The notes under the pieces: model-generated
Seen by the model: only the letters and a program-made list of their open reading frames with translations
The model's database searches: none
What the model was told of the DNA's origin: nothing
Program-made: the position numbers and the translations under genes
NCBI GenBank assembly: GCA_023391005.1
Contig: JAEWBS010000090.1
Span: forward strand, 1-10,448
DNA length: 10,448 nt
Reading direction: 5' to 3'
From: Bacillota bacterium
GTDB lineage: Bacteria; Bacillota; Clostridia; Oscillospirales; Ruminococcaceae
In this document: positions 1-5,503 of the stretch, piece after piece
Layout of the letters: each line of letters starts with the position of its first letter
How positions within the stretch are numbered: the first letter of the stretch is position 1

Positions 1-70
1 CATATGGCGTGTCTGCGGCCCCCGTTATACTTTACGCATGAGAAATCTTATGCGCCGGTGGGCGCTTGTG

Positions 71-190
71 CTATTTGCAAAACCGCGTCAGCGTCGCAAT
101 AGACAGCCACACCAGCACAATGACGAGAAAAACGCCGCCGAGACCCTTGACCGCCAAAGGCAGCACATCGATTAAAGCCTGTACATTCAT
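71..190 (-). CDS. Short OadG-like gamma subunit of a Na+-translocating decarboxylase (39 aa)
   Basis: The reading frame encodes 39 residues: an amphipathic N-terminus (MNVQALIDVLPLAVKG), then one hydrophobic segment (about residues 18-34, GLGGVFLVIVLVWLSIA) and a basic end (TRFCK). The LxxGLGGVFLVIV pattern is what the N-terminus of OadG/MmdD gamma-type subunits looks like. In that family the single helix anchors and assembles the decarboxylase complex. The usual polar, often Pro-rich or metal-binding tail is missing here. The start at 190 was chosen because GGAGG at 199-203 lies 8 nt upstream; an ATG at 196 is only about 2 nt from it. The gene begins 13 bp after the oadB stop, so the two are surely cotranscribed. 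It is too short for homology to be certain. The alternative is an unrelated single-pass membrane peptide that happens to follow oadB. Confidence 0.7.
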   Translation of the reverse strand: MNVQALIDVLPLAVKGLGGVFLVIVLVWLSIATLTRFCK

Positions 191-203
191 TGTCATGCCC
201 TCC

Positions 204-1325
204 TTATCGTGCGACGAGGCTCAAAATCATACCGCCCGCAATGACTGAGGCAATCTGCCCCGAGACGTTTGCGCCGATGGCATGCATGAGCAAAAAGTTC
301 TGGTTGTCCTCCTGTTGACCCATCTTGTGGATGACACGCGCCGACATCGGGAAAGCGCTGATGCCCGCCGCGCCGATCATGGGGTTGATCTTCTCCTTTA
401 AGAACAGGTTGAGCACCTTGGCGAACAGCACGCCGCCCACCGTGTCAAAGATAAAGGCGATAAGGCCAAGGCCCAGAATCATCAGCGTTTCTTTGGTGAC
501 AAACAGGTCGGCGCGCATCTTGGAGGCGACGGTCAGACCCAAAAACAGCGTGATCAGATTGGCCAGCACGTCCTGCGCGGTCTGCGACAGGCTGCCGAGC
601 ACGCCGCATTCGCGCACCAGGTTGCCGAACATCAAAAAGCCGATGAGCGCGACCGAGCGGGGCGCCGCGATGCCCGCGATGATGGTGACAATGATTGGGA
701 ACAATATCTTCACCCGCTGCGAGACGCTGTCGGGCGTATATTGCATGCGGATGCGCCGCTCAGACTTGGTCGTGATGACGCGGATAATCGGCGGCTGCAC
801 AATCGGCACCAGCGCCATATAGGAGTAGGCGGCCACCATGATCGCGCCGATATAGTTGCTTTTAAAGAAGTTTGCCACAACAATGGCCGTGGGGCCGTCG
901 GCCGCGCCGATAATGCCGATCGAGGCGGCATCCTTGAGGTCAAAACCGAGTAGGACGGCAAGACCGAGCGTAAAAAAGATGCCGAATTGCGCCGCCGCGC
1001 CGAACAGCAGCATCTTGGGGTTTGAGAGCAGCGGCCCGAAATCGATCATCGCGCCAATGCCAATAAACAGCAGCAGCGGGAACAGCTCGTTGGCGATACC
1101 CGCGCGGAACAGCACGTCGATCGCGCCTTCCTCAAGCTCGCCGTTATAAAGCTGGTCGATAACACCCGAAAATGGGAGGTTGACCAAGATCGCGCCAAAG
1201 CCCATCGGTAATAGCAGCGTGGGCTCCATGCCTTTTTTGATGGCCAGATAGATGAGAAGACCGCCGATAATCCACATGATAATTTGCTGTGGCGTAACCG
1301 CAAGTAGATTCTCTAAGATTAGCAT
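204..1325 (-). CDS. oadB: Na+-translocating decarboxylase beta subunit (OadB/GcdB/MmdB family)
   Basis: This 373-residue multispanning membrane protein has the normal family length. In oxaloacetate, glutaconyl-CoA and methylmalonyl-CoA decarboxylase complexes the beta subunit couples decarboxylation of carboxybiotin to Na+ export across the cytoplasmic membrane. Visible family blocks are FPLLLFIGIGAMIDFGPLL (82-100), GAADGPTAIVVANF (140-153, whose Asp143 matches the essential Asp of the ADGPTA motif), NPMIGAAGISAFPMSARV (314-331) and HAIGANVSGQIAS (348-360). The start at 1325 is supported by GAGGA at 1332-1336 with a 6-nt spacer; an upstream TTG extension would run into the leader terminator. 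The gene is preceded by a yybP-ykoY-type riboswitch with a terminator and followed by a short OadG-like gene. No alpha (carboxyltransferase) or biotin-carrier gene is seen, although the operon may continue beyond the window edge. The exact substrate class cannot be assigned from the beta subunit. Confidence 0.93.
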   Translation of the reverse strand: MLILENLLAVTPQQIIMWIIGGLLIYLAIKKGMEPTLLLPMGFGAILVNLPFSGVIDQLYNGELEEGAIDVLFRAGIANELFPLLLFIGIGAMIDFGPLLSNPKMLLFGAAAQFGIFFTLGLAVLLGFDLKDAASIGIIGAADGPTAIVVANFFKSNYIGAIMVAAYSYMALVPIVQPPIIRVITTKSERRIRMQYTPDSVSQRVKILFPIIVTIIAGIAAPRSVALIGFLMFGNLVRECGVLGSLSQTAQDVLANLITLFLGLTVASKMRADLFVTKETLMILGLGLIAFIFDTVGGVLFAKVLNLFLKEKINPMIGAAGISAFPMSARVIHKMGQQEDNQNFLLMHAIGANVSGQIASVIAGGMILSLVAR

Positions 1326-1365
1326 GACAATTCCTCTTTCCACAGTTTTGTTCTGCCTGCAACGA

Positions 1366-1404
1366 CAAAAAAAGACTTTTGCCACTACATGCGACAAAAG
1401 TCTT
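1366..1404 (-). terminator. Riboswitch-linked intrinsic terminator (attenuator) before oadB
   Basis: On the minus strand a perfect 10-bp stem, AAGACTTTTG (1404-1395) with CAAAAGTCTT (1381-1372), encloses a 13-nt loop and runs directly into a U tract ending at 1367. It sits about 40 nt upstream of the oadB start and downstream of the promoter, so it must act as an attenuator of oadB. Its 5' arm contains the CTTTT (1400-1396) that closes P1 of the adjoining aptamer, so the two structures exclude each other. Confidence 0.88.
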
Positions 1405-1485
1405 GCTTTTTAATTCGTGCGCGGAAGGTGTTCCTTCGTATTGACGCGCCACGCAACACCAAAACGGTGCAAGCTACTCCCTTTT
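1396..1485 (-). promoter_or_regulatory. yybP-ykoY family (Mn2+) riboswitch aptamer upstream of oadB
   Basis: Read on the minus strand, the leader shows the conserved elements of the yybP-ykoY aptamer in order. AAAAGGGAGTAGC (1485-1473) is the first block. A P2-type hairpin CACC/GGTG follows (1469-1457). Next is a GCGCG/CGCGC helix (1449-1445 with 1423-1419) carrying the conserved GTCAAT loop (1445-1440) and an inner GAAGG-aaca-CCTTC hairpin. Last is AGCAAGACTTTT (1407-1396), the conserved 3' block. P1 forms between AAAAG (1485-1481) and CTTTT (1400-1396). Compared with the Lactococcus lactis aptamer as I recall it (AAAGGGGAGUAG ... AGCAAGACCUUU), P1 shows a compensatory G-C to A-U change. Family knowledge: Mn2+ binding docks the two conserved loops and stabilises P1. 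Inference: bound Mn2+ prevents the overlapping terminator, so Mn2+ switches oadB on. Confidence 0.88.
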
Positions 1486-1494
1486 ATTTGATAT

Positions 1495-1523
1495 AGTATA
1501 GCTTTATATGGTGAAAATGTCAA
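1495..1523 (-). promoter_or_regulatory. Sigma-A-type promoter for the riboswitch-oadB operon
   Basis: TTGACA (1523-1518), a 17-nt spacer and TATACT (1500-1495) form a near-consensus promoter on the minus strand. The predicted start near 1488 puts the first nucleotides of the RNA right at the P1 strand of the riboswitch, which independently supports both calls. I see no further convincing element between this promoter and the regulator gene end at 1718. Confidence 0.85.
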
Positions 1524-1717
1524 TCCTATCATTGCCGGATTTTCAGAAAAGATACAGACGCCCAGCGGCGGGATACCGGTTTTACAGCAGTTTGGCTTTT
1601 TAATAACGCCATCTTGCTTGCATGCGGTTGAACTTAAAAGAAGCCCCGGCATCCGGATAATAAGTCCATCCCGATAAGTGTTAGCGCATGGATAGGGGTC
1701 GCATTGTCCGAAATCGA

Positions 1718-2608
1718 CTAATAGCCGCCGGCATTTTCACGAATCAGTGCAATCAGGCCCGCCATTTGTGGAGAAAGCCATCTGTTCTTATGGTAAAAAA
1801 GTTGACGCCAAAATTGTACAGGTTTCATATCGGCATCAATAATCGCCAACGAACCGTGGCGCACACTCTCATAGACGACATATACCGGCAGAAACGAAAC
1901 GCCCATACCTTTACGGATGAGATCGGTTATGATGGAGGTGTTGTCAATCTGCATATATGCATCTACCAAGAGATTCTGCGCGGCCGCCTCGCGTTCAAGC
2001 GCCTTGCGGTAAAGACCGACCTTTTCAATCATGATGAGCGGTTCTTTAAGAATTTCCGCTAGCGGGACATTGCGCCGATTCGCGATGGGGTTATCGGGTG
2101 CGGTGACAAAAACGACATGCTCAACCTTTGAATAAATACAGTTGCAATCCTTCTCGATGATTTTATTATCCAGCACATAGATGATGTCAAGCATGTTCTG
2201 ATGCAGCATTTGCAGCAACGTGGATGTGGACGCTGTCTTAATCTCAACCGTCACCTTTGGATATCTTGCATGATACAAAGGCAGTATGCGCTTAAAATAG
2301 GACGAAAAAAGCGATTCTAAAACGCCGATTCTAAGGTTGCCGGTAACCTCGTCGGCTGATTTTCCGATCGTCTTAATCTTTTTTTCGAGCTGCAGCATTT
2401 CGTTGGCATAACCGATGAGCTGCTGGCCGACGCAGGTCAGCGTCACCTTTTTGCCGATGCGGTCAAACAGCGGTTGACCAAGCTCCTGCTCAAGCTGCTT
2501 AATCTGCATAGTTATAGTCGATTGCGCATAGCCCAATTCATCCGCAACCTTTGTAAAGCTCTCCAGCTCCGACGCCCTTAAGAAGGTGTAAAGATTTCTC
2601 AGCTCCAT
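1718..2608 (-). CDS. LysR-family transcriptional regulator
   Basis: The 296-residue protein has the standard LysR length and layout. An N-terminal winged helix-turn-helix covers about residues 1-60, with the recognisable run ESFTKVADELGYAQSTITMQIKQLEQELGQPLFDR, followed by a linker helix (about 60-88) and a two-lobed periplasmic-binding-protein-like effector domain (about 90-290). It is transcribed divergently from the opine dehydrogenase operon, 168 bp away. This is the classic position for a LysR regulator that activates its neighbour and represses itself. The ATG at 2608 is preceded by AAGGAG with normal spacing. The effector is unknown; a small carboxylate or amino-acid derivative handled by the neighbouring enzymes is the obvious inference. 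No convincing terminator follows the stop codon. Confidence 0.95.
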   Translation of the reverse strand: MELRNLYTFLRASELESFTKVADELGYAQSTITMQIKQLEQELGQPLFDRIGKKVTLTCVGQQLIGYANEMLQLEKKIKTIGKSADEVTGNLRIGVLESLFSSYFKRILPLYHARYPKVTVEIKTASTSTLLQMLHQNMLDIIYVLDNKIIEKDCNCIYSKVEHVVFVTAPDNPIANRRNVPLAEILKEPLIMIEKVGLYRKALEREAAAQNLLVDAYMQIDNTSIITDLIRKGMGVSFLPVYVVYESVRHGSLAIIDADMKPVQFWRQLFYHKNRWLSPQMAGLIALIRENAGGY

Positions 2609-2621
2609 AAGCGCTCCTTAT

Positions 2622-2638
2622 GTTCAATTTTTTTGAAC
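2622..2638. promoter_or_regulatory. Candidate LysR recognition site (perfect inverted repeat)
   Basis: GTTCAA-ttttt-TTGAAC is a perfect palindrome with 6-bp arms. It contains the LysR T-N11-A signature (2624-2636). Its centre lies about 65 bp upstream of the predicted operon start near 2695, the usual location of the LysR recognition site, and about 20 bp upstream of the lysR start codon, which would also permit autorepression. Confidence 0.65.
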
Positions 2639-2644
2639 GAAACA

Positions 2645-2654
2645 TTCAAATTGA
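2645..2654. promoter_or_regulatory. Second TTCAA/TTGA half-site pair, candidate LysR activation site
   Basis: TTCAAATTGA repeats the TCAA/TTGA motif with a 1-nt centre. It lies about 45 bp upstream of the predicted start and directly before the -35 element, where LysR activation sites normally sit. The shared motif with the palindrome 20 bp away makes chance less likely, but the site is short. Confidence 0.45.
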
Positions 2655-2659
2655 TTCGT

Positions 2660-2688
2660 TTTACAAATGCATTATAGCGCAATATACT
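2660..2688 (+). promoter_or_regulatory. Promoter of the opine dehydrogenase-PrpD-GltS operon
   Basis: TTTACA (2660-2665), a 17-nt spacer and TATACT (2683-2688) match a housekeeping promoter, with a start expected near 2695. It overlaps the divergent lysR promoter and follows the TTCAA/TTGAA sites. Confidence 0.75.
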
Positions 2689-2699
2689 GTGCTTGTATA
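2671..2699 (-). promoter_or_regulatory. Probable lysR promoter, overlapping the divergent operon promoter
   Basis: On the minus strand a perfect TATAAT (2676-2671) has a weak -35, TATACA (2699-2694), at 17-nt spacing. Transcripts would start near 2664 and cross the TTCAA palindrome before the lysR ATG, so the regulator bound there should block its own transcription. Confidence 0.5.
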
Positions 2700-2746
2700 C
2701 AGCGGGCTTAAGTGTTAAAAAATGCAACGCAAAAGTCCCGGCTGCA

Positions 2747-2762
2747 TTCAAGCTTTATTGAA
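2747..2762. promoter_or_regulatory. Third TTCAA-N6-TTGAA inverted repeat, in the operon leader
   Basis: TTCAA-gcttta-TTGAA sits about 60 nt downstream of the predicted transcription start and a few bases before the AAGGAG ribosome binding site of the first gene. It repeats the arm sequence of the upstream palindrome, with a 6-nt rather than 5-nt (TTTTT plus shared T) centre. It could be an extra operator for looping, or an RNA hairpin near the ribosome binding site. Confidence 0.4.
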
Positions 2763-2776
2763 CAGAAGGAGAGATC

Positions 2777-4021
2777 ATGATGGGTAAAATGGATTATTTA
2801 AAGGACATGCCGATCGCGGTTCTTGGCGGGGGCGCCGTCGGAAAAACCTGCGCCGCCGACATGAAGCTGGCCGGGCGGGAGGTCAGGCTGTTTGACATGA
2901 TGCCCTTTGCCGAAACAACGCTGGCCAATTTAGACAAAACCGGCATTCTGCTCGACGGTGTGCAGCGCAACCTGTTCTGCTTTGAGCGCTCGGGCAGGGC
3001 CTATTTTGATATGGTGACCAGCGATATCGGTCAGGCCGTCAAGGGCGCGGGCCTGATCGTGGTGGCGGCGCCGGCTTTGGCCCACGAGCCATTTTTCCGC
3101 GCGCTGGTGCCGCATCTTGAGGATGGACAGGTCATCCATATCTTTACCGATAACTACGCGACGCTGATTCTGCGCAGGCTGATGCGCGAGATGGGTTGCA
3201 CCAAAAAGGTCATTATAGGCGGCTGGTCCTCTGCCCCTTATGGCACCCGGCTTGAGACGGTGGGCAAATTCGTGTTCCCGCATGTCGGCATCAAATACCG
3301 CGCCATTACGCTGCGGGGCGCAAGCCTGCCGATGTCCGATATCGACGACTTTATGGCCTCGGCTTATCATCTGCCCTGCATTGACGCCGTCACGCAGGGA
3401 GAGGGCCCTGTCGCGGGCAACACCGTGCTCGATATCGGCTTTTCCAACATTAATCCGGTTATCCATGTGCCCGCTACCATTCTGGGCGTGTCGACGATGG
3501 AAAACTGGGGCGTTATCTTCGGGGGCCACAGCAAAACGAATTACTCCATGTACAGCCATGGCCTGTGCCCTTCCATCTGCGAGGTACAGTACCAGTTCTA
3601 CAATGAGGAGCTGGCGCTGGCTGAGGCGATTGGTGTGGACGCGCCCAAATACGCCTATGAATCCTTCTTCTCCCGCCGCAGCGTGCTGACGCAGGAGTAT
3701 ATGGGGTTGGACAAGGACGGCAAGGACAACGTGGTGTTCCCGCTTGACCAGCCCTCCGACGAGGGTAACACCGGTCCGAACAGCATCCATCACCGCTACC
3801 TGACCGAGGACGTACCGGTCGGCTGCAAGATTTATCACGACCTTGGCGTGCAGTATGGCGTACCCACCCCTATTATCGACTCGATGATTATTATGGCGGG
3901 CGCGATGCATAAGAAGAATTTCTTTAAAACCAGCAACTATAACCTCGCTTACCTTGGCATCGACAATATGAGCAAGGAAGAGCTGCTCGCCTACTTAAAC
4001 GACGGCGTATACAGCCGCTAA
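2777..4021 (+). CDS. NAD/NADP octopine/nopaline dehydrogenase family protein (opine dehydrogenase-like)
   Basis: The 414-residue soluble enzyme has an N-terminal Rossmann fold with the dinucleotide motif GGGAVG (17-22). Asp40 at the end of the second strand argues for NAD rather than NADP. The C-terminal half carries the opine dehydrogenase signature NINPVIH (224-230), in which His230 is the likely catalytic His, followed by a helical substrate domain (about 190-380). Family members join, or oxidatively split, an amino acid and a 2-keto acid through a secondary amine. The ATG at 2777 follows AAGGAG at good spacing; an ATG directly after it is a possible alternative start. It is first in an operon with a PrpD-family protein and a GltS-type symporter, and divergent from lysR. 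A catabolic (oxidative) direction is inferred from that setting. The actual substrate could be another 2-hydroxy or 2-amino acid. Confidence 0.88.
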   Translation: MMGKMDYLKDMPIAVLGGGAVGKTCAADMKLAGREVRLFDMMPFAETTLANLDKTGILLDGVQRNLFCFERSGRAYFDMVTSDIGQAVKGAGLIVVAAPALAHEPFFRALVPHLEDGQVIHIFTDNYATLILRRLMREMGCTKKVIIGGWSSAPYGTRLETVGKFVFPHVGIKYRAITLRGASLPMSDIDDFMASAYHLPCIDAVTQGEGPVAGNTVLDIGFSNINPVIHVPATILGVSTMENWGVIFGGHSKTNYSMYSHGLCPSICEVQYQFYNEELALAEAIGVDAPKYAYESFFSRRSVLTQEYMGLDKDGKDNVVFPLDQPSDEGNTGPNSIHHRYLTEDVPVGCKIYHDLGVQYGVPTPIIDSMIIMAGAMHKKNFFKTSNYNLAYLGIDNMSKEELLAYLNDGVYSR

Positions 4022-4037
4022 AATTTAAGATGTTATC

Positions 4038-4070
4038 GGGCAGGGAAGTAGCCGCTCATGCGGACTGCCC
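4038..4070 (+). other. Intergenic two-tier hairpin between operon genes 1 and 2
   Basis: GGGCAG (4038-4043) pairs with CTGCCC (4065-4070), and an inner CCGC-tcat-GCGG hairpin (4052-4063) lies inside it, with an 8-nt bulge on the 5' side only. No U tract follows, so it is not a terminator. It may protect the 3' end of a processed message or tune expression of the downstream genes. Confidence 0.5.
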
Positions 4071-4106
4071 CGCCCGTTTAACCCATCAGTATAGACGGAG
4101 GCTGTT

Positions 4107-5435
4107 ATGGATTTTAATACCGATTACAGGGTGGAAAATTTTATACTGGATACGCGCTGGGAAGCGCTGCCCGAGACGATTAAAGAGCGGGCCGTCCTGT
4201 GCGGCATCGACTTGATGACCGCGCTGATTCTCGGCAGCAAGGGGCGGCAGTTTGCCGCGGGACTAAAAGCGGCGGCGGTGACGGCCAAGGGCGATCTGCC
4301 GGTGCTGGGCGCGCAGGAGACCTTTAATTTTCTCGGTGCGACCATGGCCATGTCGCATGCGTCCAACTCGTTTGACATTGACGATGGGCACAACATGATT
4401 AAGGGGCACCCCGGTACATCGTTTGTCGCGGGTATTCTGGCGGCCGCTATTGAGACGAAGGCCAGCTACCGCGAATTCCTCACCACGCTAACGGTTGCTT
4501 ATGAGACGTCGATACGCTGGGCGCTGGCGATGCAAAGCCACTACGGCTACCTGCACAGCACGGGCGCCTACGGCGCATATGGCACCGCCGCCGGTGCGGC
4601 GCGGTTATTCGGGCTGGATAAAGAACAGCTTAACAACGCGCTTTCCATCGCGGATTTCCATGCGCCGATGACGCCGGTGATGCGCTCGGTGGAGTATCCG
4701 TCGATGAACAAGGACGGCGTACCGTTTGGCGCGCTGACCGGCGCGATGGCGGTCATCGAAACGTTGGCAGGCAGCACCGGACGCGGGCATATTCTCGAAA
4801 TGCCGGAATATCAGGCGCTTGTCGATACGCTGGGGCAGGCGTTTGAGATGGAAAACCTCTATTTCAAGCCCTACACCTGCTGCCGCTGGGCGCACCAGCC
4901 GATAAAGGCGTGCATCGATCTGATGGAGCGGTTTGGCTTTACGTCGGAGCAGGTCGAGCGGGTGACGGTACATACCTTTAATTCGGCGGCAAGGCTGAGC
5001 AAGCAGGTACCCCACACCGCTGACGAGGCGCAGTACAACATTGCGTGGCCGGTGGCTTCGGCACTCGTCTTTAAGGACGTGGGCTACGAGCAGGTTTGCG
5101 AAGAAGCGCTCGATAACCCTGCGGTTCTAGCAATGATGCAGCGGCTGTCCTTTGTCGTAGATCCCGAGCTGGACGCACAGTTCCCGCAAAAGCGATTGGC
5201 GTGGGTTGAGGTTGTGCTGAAGGATGGCGCCACCCACAAGAGCGCGGTTTACGCGGCGCCGGGCGAGCATACCGACAATGTCGACATGGCATGGATAACC
5301 GAAAAATTTATGCGGGTCACCCGCCCGATGCTGACCGCGCAGCAGCAGGTTGAAACGCTTTGTCTGCTGAGACAGGAACTTGACCTTCCTGTTGCCCAAA
5401 TAGTTAAAAACATTAACCGTTTTCTTTTAAAATAA
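4107..5435 (+). CDS. MmgE/PrpD family protein
   Basis: The 442-residue protein has the usual length and blocks of the MmgE/PrpD family, which contains 2-methylcitrate dehydratase, cis-aconitate decarboxylase and iminodisuccinate/EDDS epimerases. The first active-site block is HASNSFDIDDGHNMIKGHPG, with Asp92, Asp93 and His101. The second is YFKPYTCCRWAHQPIKA, with Lys254 in the family FKPYxxCR motif. A large helical domain precedes a smaller C-terminal alpha/beta domain containing YNIAWPVASALV. A GGAGG lies 5-6 nt before the ATG. It is the middle gene of the operon and is probably cytosolic. Given the opine dehydrogenase and dicarboxylate-type symporter beside it, it may epimerise, dehydrate or decarboxylate a di- or tricarboxylate intermediate. 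That step is inference; nothing here fixes the reaction, and genes for the other methylcitrate cycle enzymes are absent. Confidence 0.9.
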   Translation: MDFNTDYRVENFILDTRWEALPETIKERAVLCGIDLMTALILGSKGRQFAAGLKAAAVTAKGDLPVLGAQETFNFLGATMAMSHASNSFDIDDGHNMIKGHPGTSFVAGILAAAIETKASYREFLTTLTVAYETSIRWALAMQSHYGYLHSTGAYGAYGTAAGAARLFGLDKEQLNNALSIADFHAPMTPVMRSVEYPSMNKDGVPFGALTGAMAVIETLAGSTGRGHILEMPEYQALVDTLGQAFEMENLYFKPYTCCRWAHQPIKACIDLMERFGFTSEQVERVTVHTFNSAARLSKQVPHTADEAQYNIAWPVASALVFKDVGYEQVCEEALDNPAVLAMMQRLSFVVDPELDAQFPQKRLAWVEVVLKDGATHKSAVYAAPGEHTDNVDMAWITEKFMRVTRPMLTAQQQVETLCLLRQELDLPVAQIVKNINRFLLK

Positions 5436-5503
5436 TTGCTTTTCTGAATGATCCCGATGAGCATATTTGCCGATTTGACCCGAATTTTGAAAGGAGAAAC
5501 ACT

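Noticed and set aside
52..65. GCGCC-ggtg-GGCGC hairpin after the OadG-like gene as an operon terminator
   Set aside because: The stem has only 5 bp and is followed on the minus strand by ATAAGATTTCT rather than a U tract, so the end of the operon cannot be claimed.
1326..1397. N-terminal extension of OadB to a TTG at 1397
   Set aside because: The extension would be translated from within the terminator stem, has no ribosome binding site and gives a non-membrane, Cys/Arg-rich start. The ATG at 1325 has GAGGA at ideal spacing and begins with the normal family N-terminus.
1640..1717. Terminator for lysR
   Set aside because: Only short stems such as CCGG-atg-CCGG before TTCTTTT can be drawn. 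They are too weak to call, and transcription may continue toward the oadB promoter.
2930..3910. 326-residue open frame antisense to the opine dehydrogenase gene
   Set aside because: It is a shadow of a GC-biased codon pattern: the sense strand carries clear Rossmann and NINPVIH motifs, while the antisense product is His/Arg/Val-rich with no recognisable domain.
4022..4215. Short frame starting at 4030 upstream of the PrpD gene
   Set aside because: It overlaps the hairpin and the start of the PrpD gene in another frame, has no strong ribosome binding site and gives a product without recognisable features.
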